A DNA stretch of 22,734 bases from an uncultured Acetatifactor sp. (GTDB taxonomy: Bacteria > Bacillota > Clostridia > Lachnospirales > Lachnospiraceae). The first letter of the stretch is position 1. Each line of letters begins with the position of its first letter. Below the pieces are notes generated by a model. The model was not told where the DNA came from. It saw only the letters and a list, made by a program, of their open reading frames with translations, and ran no database searches. This document shows, one piece after another, positions 1 through 6,188 of the stretch. The translations under genes were made by a program, and so were the position numbers. The stretch is from assembly GCA_910589655.1 (NCBI GenBank), contig CAJUTJ010000134.1:1-22734 (forward strand). The letters run 5' to 3'.

Positions 1-11
1 GAAGTGTGAAA

Positions 12-354
12 GGAATGAAGTTTCTCTAAGGTTGGAAAGAGGGTGTGTAAACACCCCCTCTTTATACCCAACCTAAGAGAAGCTAAGTCATTCCTCGAAG
101 AATCGCTTGCGCGATTCTTCCGGCCTTGCGGCAATTCATTGATTGTTTGTGCCGGCTGTGTCGGCATGTCTGGAAGTGTGTAAAGAAATTCTAAGCGGCC
201 AAGGTACGCCCGCTAAGAATTTCTAAGTTACACACAGAAGAATGCCAAGGACAGGCATTCTTCACATAGATTGTTTGTGCCGCCGAAGCGGCATGCCTGT
301 AAGTTTGGAAGTAAACTTCCAAATATTGAAATTAGTGCCTGCCAGTGGCAGGCA
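12..354. repeat. Array of about eight consecutive hairpins upstream of the recombinase gene
   Basis: Successive inverted repeats fill this stretch almost without gaps. The first is a long imperfect stem, outer arms 12-18/88-94, middle arms 23-33/70-80, inner arms 36-43/56-63. Then come 97-106/111-120 (perfect, 10 bp), 151-154/162-165, 176-183/228-235 continuing into 184-198/210-224 (14 of 15 paired), 237-246/254-263 (perfect), 279-283/288-292 with loop CGAA, 304-311/316-323 (perfect, loop TAAA) and 336-343/347-354 (perfect, 3-nt loop). Both long hairpins have an unpaired AAG just inside the 3' outer arm. The motif GATTGTTTGTGCCG at 141-154 recurs at 269-282, followed both times by CGGCATG, so the array looks like a duplicated module. 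The last stem ends 2 bases before the recombinase Shine-Dalgarno. The role is unknown: recombination site, structured leader or small RNA are all possible. Confidence 0.85.
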
Positions 355-367
355 TAGGGGTGTAAAT

Positions 368-1918
368 ATGGAAGTTAAGAAAATCATTGCTCTATATCTG
401 CGTCTGTCCAAGCATGACGAGGATATAGAGGAAGACATGGAGAGTAACAGCATTGGCAATCAAAGAGAGATTTTGCGGGAATATGTAAAAAGACATCTGG
501 ATACAGTGGGATACGAAGTGCGTGAGTTTGTGGACGACGGATTTTCCGGCACATCCATGGAGCGTCCAGCCATGCAGGCTTTGCTGAAAATGGTGGAAGA
601 AGGGAAAGTCTATGCCATTGTGGTAAAGGACCTGTCCAGGTTTGCAAGAAACTATCTGAAATCGGCCTATTACATGGAGAAAGTATTTCCCGCTTTCGGA
701 GTCCGCTTTATCTGCGTGAATGACAGCTATGACAGTGACAGTATTGCCTATCAGCTGCCGGGAATGGATATGGCCTTTAAGGGTATCATCCATGACTATT
801 ACTGCAAGGAACTGTCCAGGAAACTGAAGGTGGCCCGCAGGCAGCAGGTGGAAAAGGGAAAATGTATCTTTGCCAAGCCGCCGTATGGTTACTGGAAATC
901 GGAGACAGAAAAGGGAGTGCTGGTGATAGATGAAGGTACGGCGCCAATCGTAAAAGATATTTTCCATCAATATTTACAGGGAATGTCCGCATACGGGATT
1001 GCACAGGAGTTAAACAGGAGAGAGCTCCCGTCTCCCAATAAGCGTTTGATAGCAGCAGGGATGCTTACCTTTCGGGATGAACAGTATGTGAAAGGAATGT
1101 GCTGGAATGGCGGCGCAGTGCTTTCTATTCTCCGCAATCAGGTTTATATAGGCGATATGGTGGGCGGAAAGGAAGAAAGAGTCAAAATGTGCGACAAAAA
1201 CTGTAAGAAGAAAGACAGGGAAGAATGGATCATCGTGCAGGGGACTCATGAACCAATCATTGATAAAGAAGTTTTTTATCAGGTTCAGGATATGCTTACA
1301 GGAAAATCGAAAAACCGGGACAGGAAAGCAGGAAGCCCTGCAGCATTTTCCGGCAAGCTGATTTGCGGCAGATGCTACGGAAACATGACGAAAAGCGGCG
1401 GGCATAAGGGAGTGGAATATTATTCCTGCCCAAGATGCCGGACCATGGGAAGAAAAGGCATGACAGCCCATAGTGACTTTCTGGAGAAACGAATTCTGGA
1501 AAAAATCGCAGGCCAGACCATACCGGAAAGCCTGATGCAAGGTTTCTTGGTTTCTGCGCCTCAGGTTGATCTCGTGAAAACGAGTCGGGAGGATAAAAAG
1601 GAAAAAGAAGCACAGAAGGAGGCAGGAATCCGAGGCCAGATGTTGCTGGCGGATTATGAGATGTACGCGGAGGGGCTGATTACAAGAGAGGAATATGAGG
1701 AAAGGAGAAGGGCGTTACATGAAAAGGCGGTTTGCAGAGAAACAGATACGGTATCACAGAAGGGAGTGAAAATTGCAGAGAGCACCCATACGGAGAGAAA
1801 AAAGGAGGTGTTTGGAGGTGACAGCAGGCTCACATTTGAAGTCGTAGACTATTATGTAGAGAAAATAGTAGTAAACGGCACAGAGGACATCAAGATTGAA
1901 TGGAGGGAGGGCAGGTAA
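368..1918 (+). CDS. Large serine recombinase (resolvase/invertase family)
   Basis: This 516-residue protein would perform site-specific DNA cutting and rejoining through a serine-DNA intermediate. The N-terminal resolvase domain (about residues 5-150) has the YLRLS motif with catalytic Ser14, the GFSGTSMERP segment, and KDLSRFARN carrying the conserved active-site arginines. A recombinase domain follows (PPYGYW to about residue 270). A zinc ribbon comes next, with cysteine pairs C333/C336 and C354/C357, then a charged helical C-terminal part typical of the coiled coil of large serine recombinases. I chose ATG 368 because AGGGG at 356-360 precedes it and MEVKKIIALYLRLS is a normal family start. 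The reading frame stays open back to 242, but that stretch lies inside the hairpin array. No partner recombinase, excisionase or conjugation gene is visible, so it is either the sole enzyme of a small element or the relic of a larger one. Confidence 0.93.
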   Translation: MEVKKIIALYLRLSKHDEDIEEDMESNSIGNQREILREYVKRHLDTVGYEVREFVDDGFSGTSMERPAMQALLKMVEEGKVYAIVVKDLSRFARNYLKSAYYMEKVFPAFGVRFICVNDSYDSDSIAYQLPGMDMAFKGIIHDYYCKELSRKLKVARRQQVEKGKCIFAKPPYGYWKSETEKGVLVIDEGTAPIVKDIFHQYLQGMSAYGIAQELNRRELPSPNKRLIAAGMLTFRDEQYVKGMCWNGGAVLSILRNQVYIGDMVGGKEERVKMCDKNCKKKDREEWIIVQGTHEPIIDKEVFYQVQDMLTGKSKNRDRKAGSPAAFSGKLICGRCYGNMTKSGGHKGVEYYSCPRCRTMGRKGMTAHSDFLEKRILEKIAGQTIPESLMQGFLVSAPQVDLVKTSREDKKEKEAQKEAGIRGQMLLADYEMYAEGLITREEYEERRRALHEKAVCRETDTVSQKGVKIAESTHTERKKEVFGGDSRLTFEVVDYYVEKIVVNGTEDIKIEWREGR

Positions 1919-1929
1919 CAGGTACTATA

Positions 1930-1968
1930 CTGAAGAGTACAACCGCTCTTCAGAAAAAAAGATTTTTT
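1930..1968 (+). terminator. Probable terminator after the recombinase gene
   Basis: An 8-bp perfect stem (CTGAAGAG at 1930-1937, CTCTTCAG at 1946-1953) starts 11 bases after the recombinase stop. It is followed by seven A, GA and seven T. The T run is separated from the stem by the A run, so this is not a textbook terminator, but the A and T runs can pair and extend the structure. Confidence 0.5.
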
Positions 1969-1973
1969 TCAAA

Positions 1974-2002
1974 ATGACACCGCATTTATTTTGTGTTAAA
2001 AT
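1974..2002 (+). promoter_or_regulatory. Sigma-A type promoter of the Rpn-like gene
   Basis: ATGACA at 1974-1979 matches 5 of 6 bases of the -35 consensus. TAAAAT at 1997-2002 matches 5 of 6 of the -10 consensus, with an exact 17-bp spacer. It sits just upstream of the Shine-Dalgarno AAGGAG at 2005-2010 and the ATG at 2018, leaving a very short leader. Confidence 0.7.
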
Positions 2003-2017
2003 ACAAGGAGAAAAGAG

Positions 2018-2875
2018 ATGGAAGGAATTGCTTACCAAAACAAGGACATTTTATTCAAGATTTTAGGCCAGACTTATAAAGAAAAGAGTTTTGCGGCCTA
2101 TGGCATTGATCTTCCGCGCATTCGTGCGCTTTTGCCAACAGATCTGCCTAAAATATCGGCAAATGAAAAAAGCGTTGATAATCTGTTCCTTTTAGAGGAT
2201 GGAACATATGCGATTGTGGATTACGAGTCAGTCTATAAAAGAATCAATAAAATTAAATATTTGAATTACATAGCGCGGGTCATGGAAAAATATTATATAG
2301 AAGATGATAATTTCAACCTGCGTCTGATTGTGATTTATACCGGTGATGTGGATCAGGCGGAGCCGGATCTGAAAACGGCCTGTTTTACCCTGCACGCCGA
2401 GCAGGCGTTTCTGGCACATATAGACGGCAAGGCTGCCTTTCAGGAGATTCAGGAAAAGCTGCAGGCGGGCAGGTCTCTTGACAAGGATGATCTGATGAAG
2501 CTGGTGATTTTGCCGTTGACGGTTCCCGGTACGGAGGGGAAACAGGAGATGCTGGAGGCGGTTGTTGGGCTGGCTGAACAGTTGGAGGATGAGGAACAGC
2601 AGGTTTTTATTCTTTCCGGTGTTGTTGTAGCAAGTGACAAGTTTATCCAAAAGGAATACATGGAGCAGATAAGGAGGAAAATCAATATGACACAGATCGG
2701 CCAGATGTATGAGAAAGAGAAGATTGAATATGGAAACCAGAGAGCAAAAGAAAAGGCAATAGAGATGGCAAGAGCCATGTTAGATGAGGATATTGACACT
2801 ATAAAGATTATGAAGATTACAGGATTGACTGAAGAAGAACTGTTGCACCTCCAAGATGTTGCTGTAACAGTGTAG
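2018..2875 (+). CDS. Rpn-like PD-(D/E)XK nuclease family protein
   Basis: This 285-residue protein resembles the recombination-promoting nuclease/putative transposase (Rpn) class of PD-(D/E)XK enzymes, which are DNA endonucleases linked to recombination and phage defence. The start MEGIAYQNKDILFK matches the family's N-terminal helix. The core runs from Asp54 (SVDNLFLLEDG) to Asp68-Tyr69-Glu70-Ser71 (YAIVDYES), where most Rpn proteins have an E-x-Q motif; a hydrophobic beta strand (LRLIVIYTGDV) follows. The canonical lysine or glutamine is not obvious, so activity is uncertain. Residues about 224-285 form a separate helical module ending in LMKITGLTEEEL-type sequence. It has a promoter at 1974-2002, a good Shine-Dalgarno at 2005-2010, and is followed at 9 bp by a copy of its own C-terminal module. 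The nuclease call is family-level resemblance, not proof. Confidence 0.75.
   Translation: MEGIAYQNKDILFKILGQTYKEKSFAAYGIDLPRIRALLPTDLPKISANEKSVDNLFLLEDGTYAIVDYESVYKRINKIKYLNYIARVMEKYYIEDDNFNLRLIVIYTGDVDQAEPDLKTACFTLHAEQAFLAHIDGKAAFQEIQEKLQAGRSLDKDDLMKLVILPLTVPGTEGKQEMLEAVVGLAEQLEDEEQQVFILSGVVVASDKFIQKEYMEQIRRKINMTQIGQMYEKEKIEYGNQRAKEKAIEMARAMLDEDIDTIKIMKITGLTEEELLHLQDVAVTV
2687..2875 (+). CDS. Nested small protein: C-terminal module of the Rpn-like gene from an internal start
   Basis: Within the Rpn-like gene and in the same frame, AAGGAGG at 2671-2677 lies 9 bases before ATG 2687. That is a better ribosome binding site than many real starts here. Translation from it gives 62 residues beginning MTQIGQMYEKEKIEYGNQ. 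Two free-standing genes downstream (2885 and 3092) begin with nearly the same residues, which argues that this ATG is a true start and not chance. In E. coli, Rpn genes are known to encode a short C-terminal protein from inside the long gene that restrains the toxic nuclease. I infer the same arrangement here. The segment is charged and helical, with no membrane segment. Confidence 0.6.
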   Translation: MTQIGQMYEKEKIEYGNQRAKEKAIEMARAMLDEDIDTIKIMKITGLTEEELLHLQDVAVTV

Positions 2876-2884
2876 GAAGTTAAT

Positions 2885-3070
2885 ATGACACAGATCGGTC
2901 AGATGTACGAGAAAGAGAAAATTGAATATGGAAACCAGAGGGTATTAGAGGAAAAGACGAAGATCGCAAAAATTCTGTTGCAAGAAGATGTAGATATAGC
3001 AGTGCTTATGAAAGCTACGGGATTTACAGAAGAACTTCTGCGTCTTCAGGATGTGGGTATAACAGTGTGA
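2885..3070 (+). CDS. Small protein, free-standing copy of the Rpn-like C-terminal module (copy 2)
   Basis: This 61-residue protein starts MTQIGQMYEKEKIEYGNQR, identical over its first 19 residues to the nested frame at 2687. It then diverges (VLEEKTKIAKILLQEDVD) before returning to a related end (LMKATGFTEELLRLQDVGITV). Its Shine-Dalgarno, AGGAAG at 2874-2879, overlaps the stop codon of the preceding gene, so it is probably cotranslated. The conserved start and tail with a diverged middle suggest tandem duplication followed by change. By analogy with intragenic Rpn antitoxins it may bind and restrain the long protein or replace the nested product. It has no nuclease core of its own. The alternative is that it is decaying duplication debris. 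Confidence 0.65.
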   Translation: MTQIGQMYEKEKIEYGNQRVLEEKTKIAKILLQEDVDIAVLMKATGFTEELLRLQDVGITV

Positions 3071-3091
3071 GTGATTTTGGGGAGAACTGAC

Positions 3092-3268
3092 ATGACGCAG
3101 ATCAGCCAGATGTATGAGAAAGAGAAGATCGAATATGGGAACCAGAAGGTCAGAGAGGTGGCAAGGGCTATGCTGGATGAGGGCATAGACATTGTTAAGG
3201 TGATGAAGATCACAGGGCTGACAGAAGATGAACTTCTGCGTCTCCGGGATACCGCCGTGACAGTGTGA
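3092..3268 (+). CDS. Small protein, free-standing copy of the Rpn-like C-terminal module (copy 3)
   Basis: This is the third copy of the module, 58 residues, starting MTQISQMYEKEKIEYGNQK and ending in a LMKITGLTEDELL-like segment (KVMKITGLTEDELLRLRD). It lacks a few residues in the middle compared with copy 1 but keeps its ARAMLDE motif. A GTG at 3071 is in frame, but ATG 3092 is preferred: GGGGAGA at 3079-3085 precedes it by 6 bases, and the start then aligns exactly with the other two copies. It is the last gene before the terminator at 3340, so all copies probably share the transcript started at 1974-2002. Function is inferred only from its relation to the Rpn-like gene. Confidence 0.65.
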   Translation: MTQISQMYEKEKIEYGNQKVREVARAMLDEGIDIVKVMKITGLTEDELLRLRDTAVTV

Positions 3269-3339
3269 GCAATTCCCAAAATGCTGCGGATCATGTGGCT
3301 CATATAAGGCCATACGACTCAGATAAAGTTACAAAGTAC

Positions 3340-3368
3340 AAAAAGGGCATGAAATGATGTCCTTTTTT
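3340..3368 (+). terminator. Intrinsic terminator of the Rpn-like cluster
   Basis: Stem AAAAAGGGCAT (3340-3350) pairs with ATGTCCTTTTT (3357-3367), with one G-T wobble and a 6-base loop, and runs into TTTT. It lies 71 bases after the last small gene and closes that transcription unit. Confidence 0.75.
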
Positions 3369-3424
3369 GCTGCACAGGGGAAATCGTCCCAGAGGAGGGA
3401 AAAGTATTTCCCCCTATTGACACC

Positions 3425-3568
3425 ATACCGGAGACGGTGTTCTACACAATGAGCGTGTACTTTCTGGCGGCGAAGGTGACAAAGACCAGATATACCTTGA
3501 CCGGGGCGCTGCTGGCCACCTTGGCGGGAACGGTGGCCAGCGTAATGTTGACCAGATGGATGATATAA
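3425..3568 (+). pseudogene. C-terminal fragment of spore maturation protein B (spmB remnant)
   Basis: One reading frame gives IPETVFYTMSVYFLAAKVTK, continuing TRYTLTGALLATLAGTVASV and ending MLTRWMI before a TAA. This pattern (PET-FYT, V-KTRYTL-GALLA-LAG) fits the C-terminus of SpmB, an inner-membrane protein needed for spore core dehydration. About 48 codons remain; the upstream part of the frame has no SpmB-like sequence and no start, so the gene is truncated. It sits beside a transposase fragment on the other strand, suggesting that rearrangement cut the gene. The spmB assignment rests on pattern memory, not a search. Confidence 0.6.
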
Positions 3569-3675
3569 AAAATCAAGAGAATTATTAGGCTAAAAAAGCA
3601 CAACAAGGCCTGCTGCAAAGCAGTTACCGGCCTGCAGGCGGGAGGGGGCACCCGAGTTTGATGTCCAAAACGGCT

Positions 3676-3831
3676 AAAAAGTTCCAGATACTTATAAAAG
3701 ATGAGCGAGATGAAACATGTAATGAAATGTACCGCGATACAATCCTGCAGCTTGAGGTATACGGGCCGCGTCTGGAACACGCTCTTCATAATGCGGAAGT
3801 ATTCCTCCATCTTCCATCTGCGCTGGTTTAG
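3676..3831 (-). pseudogene. C-terminal fragment of an IS1634/IS4-type DDE transposase
   Basis: On the minus strand the residues RRWKMEEYFRIMKSVFQTRP followed by VYLKLQDCIAVHFITCFISL are typical of the C-terminal part of IS1634-like (IS4 superfamily) transposases. There the glutamate in the W-[IM]-E-E-x-FRIMK segment is the last DDE residue. Upstream on the minus strand (above 3831) the frame loses resemblance, and the N-terminal two thirds, including the first two catalytic aspartates, are absent. It is therefore a dead remnant. The far end near 3640-3665 may include the old element terminus, but I could not pair it with a second inverted repeat. Confidence 0.6.
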
Positions 3832-4314
3832 CATATTCATCAGGCAACATTGCACGAATCATAAGCGATGAAAAATCCTATGTGGTCAAGTGCTTTCAAA
3901 AGGATGAACACAAGTGAGAGTTGAAAAACTAACGTCTCATGGCGTCCTTTGATATTCTCACAATTCGTGTAATTGCGTCAACAGATTCTGCACTTCTTCC
4001 GGAGGACATTGATTGGAGTTCAATCTACCGTCTGGTAATGTGTTATCCTCTCTGTCGGAGGAAGTTAAAATTAAGTGTTTGTGGAGGGTGCTATGAAGAT
4101 AATGCAAATTGATTCTGACGTAGATAAAAAAAGCATTGTCAGAACCATTGGAATTAACTGATAAGAATATTGAATTACATCCGGCATGTGTAGATTCCCT
4201 GACTGTAATCAATGAGTATGGCGTTTAGAAGTCTGCATTCCCTGTATCCGAGACATTGGGCAGAAGCAGCGCTGGCTTAAAGGCTGTCAGAGAAGAAATT
4301 CACATAGATTGTCA
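3832..4314. other. Gene-poor stretch with decayed coding traces
   Basis: No gene is supportable here. A short plus-strand frame beginning ATG near 3938 contains LLPEDIDWSSIYRL, faintly like the start of some nucleotidyltransferase-like proteins. A second around 4093 (MKIMQIDSDVDKK) appears to continue in another frame as EPLELTDKNIELHPACVDSL. Both end early and look frameshifted. An antisense frame at 3958-4212 has no recognisable features. I read the region as eroded DNA between insertion-sequence debris and the Nmad genes. Confidence 0.5.
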
Positions 4315-4342
4315 TTGCTCTTGTGTTCGCAAAGAATATAAT
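4315..4342 (+). promoter_or_regulatory. Possible promoter of the Nmad2-Nmad3 unit
   Basis: A perfect -10 hexamer TATAAT lies at 4337-4342. The best -35 candidate is TTGCTC at 4315-4320 with a 16-bp spacer, which is weak. It is 43 bases upstream of the Nmad2 start. Confidence 0.45.
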
Positions 4343-4384
4343 GTATAGTGGAAGAAATAGTTAAAAGGGTATAAGGGTGATGCA

Positions 4385-4996
4385 ATGGGCAGGATTATCT
4401 TTTCCTATAGGATTGCTTATGATATGGGTTTTGCACCATGTATAGATAACAATATTTTTACGCTGGCCTGCTGTAAAGGAGGGCAGATTCGGAATGGTAA
4501 GAATATAATTACCGGCCTCAGGTATCATGTTGGACAACATTATTACAGGAATCCTGTTGATGAAATATACCTTTTCGGTATTTATAAAAATGGTATGCTC
4601 TATTATGCAAGGATAACAGATGTTATTACGATGAATGAATATTTCTCAACGCGGGGGAAAAGCGTATATGGAGACAGAACAGATCAAATATATGATGTAG
4701 AAGCCGGTATATTAAAGCGGAATGACTTATTACCGCATATACACACCAAAGGATCCGGCCAGAACGAACAGGACAGGAATGGCCATTATGTATTAGTTTC
4801 CCGGCAATTTACATACTTTGGGAAAAATGCTCCTGCTATTGACGCTGAAATTCTGCGCATGCTTCCTAAAAACAGGGAGGTTAAAAGATATGCGGATTCT
4901 TGTTCGGAGTACGAGATTATTCACAGCTATGCGATGGGGTTAATCGGTTCTTTTCAGGGAGTAATCGGTGCGCCGCATGATTCTCTTTATGACTGA
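4385..4996 (+). CDS. Nmad2 family putative nucleotide-modification protein
   Basis: This 203-residue protein resembles the nucleotide modification associated domain 2 family. That family was predicted from genome context, mainly in phages and mobile elements, to take part in making or handling modified DNA bases; no reaction can be named from sequence. Visible family features are SYRIAYDMGFAPCIDNNIFT followed by LACCKGGQIR near the N-terminus, a strand-rich middle (YLFGIYKNGMLYYARITDVI, then TMNEYF), the GDRTDQIYDV segment, and RHYVL-like VLVSRQFTYFGKNAPAID near residues 135-155. There is no signal peptide or membrane segment, so it is cytoplasmic. ATG 4385 is preceded by AAGGG at 4373-4377. 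The Nmad3-like gene follows 17 bp downstream with its own ribosome binding site, so the two form an operon. The region is more A+T-rich than the operon to its right. Confidence 0.75.
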   Translation: MGRIIFSYRIAYDMGFAPCIDNNIFTLACCKGGQIRNGKNIITGLRYHVGQHYYRNPVDEIYLFGIYKNGMLYYARITDVITMNEYFSTRGKSVYGDRTDQIYDVEAGILKRNDLLPHIHTKGSGQNEQDRNGHYVLVSRQFTYFGKNAPAIDAEILRMLPKNREVKRYADSCSEYEIIHSYAMGLIGSFQGVIGAPHDSLYD

Positions 4997-5013
4997 TTAT
5001 TTAAGGAGTGGAA

Positions 5014-5805
5014 ATGAAGATTATATTATCCAGAAAGGGATTTGATACCACAAGCGGCGGCTGTCCCAGTCCGATTCTGCCGGATGGAACATTATTATCT
5101 TTGCCCATACCTGATGAGGAAGATATTAAGTATAGTGATTTGCAATATAATGGTTTTAGTTATGACAGAATATTGACCGGTTTAAACCCGGGAGCGGTTT
5201 ACAGCGGCTGCCATCTTGATCCGGATATTCGGGAAGGCGTTCGAATCGTGCCGGCAGATAACTGGCGGCCTGCTTTCGGTCAGACGGGAAGCGCGTTGGG
5301 GATACTGCGTAATGCGGAAGTAACAGTCGGAGATTTGTTCCTGTTTTTCGGAATCTTTCGGCAGACAGAATATGATAAAGATGGAGTTTTAAGATTCGCA
5401 TATAAAAAAGGCGCGGTTCATATGATTCATAGTTATCTGCAAATAGGGGAAATATTGGATACGCCTGAAAAAATTAAGAAATGCAGCTGGCATCCCCATG
5501 CTGATTTTGAAAGATATAGATCAGATCGCAATGCCCTGTATCTTGCAAGTGAAAGATTAAGTTTATGTCCATCCCTTCCGGGGTGCGGCGTTCTTTCTTA
5601 CAGAGAGGACCGGGTTTTAACTATGGAAGGAAAAACTCCTGCAACCTGGCGGGAATATGAATTTTTAATGCCGGATCATATTATTGGAAACAGAAAAAAC
5701 AGCGCCAGATGCGGCGGGTTGTATTATCAGGGGCAGTGGCAGGAACTGGTTCTAAAGCCGGATAATGAGGCAGAGGAATGGGCGGTAAAATTATTAAGTG
5801 AATAA
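5014..5805 (+). CDS. Nmad3 family putative nucleotide-modification protein
   Basis: This 263-residue protein resembles nucleotide modification associated domain 3. It opens with MKIILSRKGFDTTSGGCPSP and ILPDGTLLSLPIPD, the family's most recognisable segment. Further conserved-looking points are YSGCHLDPDI (about residue 70), a glycine-rich LFLFFGIFRQ strand, and WHPHADF (about 163-169), whose histidines could bind metal or substrate. The reaction is unknown; family knowledge links these proteins to modified nucleobases. Start ATG 5014 is chosen because AAGGAG at 5003-5008 is its Shine-Dalgarno; the in-frame GTG at 5008 overlaps that site. With Nmad2 immediately upstream, the pair probably act together. 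No DNA methyltransferase, glycosyltransferase or phage gene is adjacent, which is unusual if the pair needs a modified-base pathway. Confidence 0.78.
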   Translation: MKIILSRKGFDTTSGGCPSPILPDGTLLSLPIPDEEDIKYSDLQYNGFSYDRILTGLNPGAVYSGCHLDPDIREGVRIVPADNWRPAFGQTGSALGILRNAEVTVGDLFLFFGIFRQTEYDKDGVLRFAYKKGAVHMIHSYLQIGEILDTPEKIKKCSWHPHADFERYRSDRNALYLASERLSLCPSLPGCGVLSYREDRVLTMEGKTPATWREYEFLMPDHIIGNRKNSARCGGLYYQGQWQELVLKPDNEAEEWAVKLLSE

Positions 5806-5890
5806 TTATTTGACAGGGGGCATGCCGTGATGGTGGTCTTCCCGGATTCCGTGGAGCCTGCTATGCATACCAATACGCCGCAGCGCGCGG

Positions 5891-6165
5891 ATGGGTATAA
5901 GGTTGAATAAAAATGCGTATTCAACTATTGATTTGAGTGCGCGCTGTAGCGCGCAGATGGGTATAAGGTTGAATAAGAATGCGTATTCAACTATTGATTT
6001 GAGTGCGCGCCGCAGCGCGCAGATGGGTATAAGGTTGAATAAAAATGCGTATTCAACTATTGATTTGAGTGCGCGCCGCAGCGCGCATATGGGTATAAGG
6101 TTGAATAAGAATGCGTATTCAACTATTGATTTGAGTGCGCGCTGTAGCGCGCAGATGGGTATAAA
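5891..6165. repeat. Four 66-bp tandem repeats, each with two hairpins, plus a partial fifth
   Basis: Units start at 5891, 5957, 6023 and 6089, each exactly 66 bp. A fifth begins at 6155 and loses similarity after ATGGGTATAA. Each unit contains GTTGAATA paired with TATTCAAC across an 8-base loop, then TGCGCGC paired with GCGCGCA across a 4-base loop that is either TGTA or CGCA. The one variable base in the first loop (A or G in AATAARAATG) alternates between copies. Because 66 is a multiple of three, the units stay open in one frame as a 22-residue peptide repeat, and this frame runs to 6217. It overlaps the MoxR gene and has no ribosome binding site, so I treat the array as non-coding. It lies 35 bases upstream of the MoxR start. 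Confidence 0.95.
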
Positions 6166-6188
6166 TTTGAAAGATGAAACAATAACTT

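Noticed and set aside
242..367. Forty-two extra N-terminal codons of the recombinase frame
   Set aside because: The stretch overlaps three hairpins, has no ribosome binding site at 242, and the family's normal start is at 368 behind AGGGG.
3442..3855. Intact 137-residue minus-strand gene
   Set aside because: Only residues about 9-60 resemble a transposase; the rest reads through spmB debris antisense, so it is a fragment and not a whole gene.
5891..6165. CRISPR array
   Set aside because: The units abut directly with no unique spacers and no cas genes are nearby; it is a simple tandem repeat.
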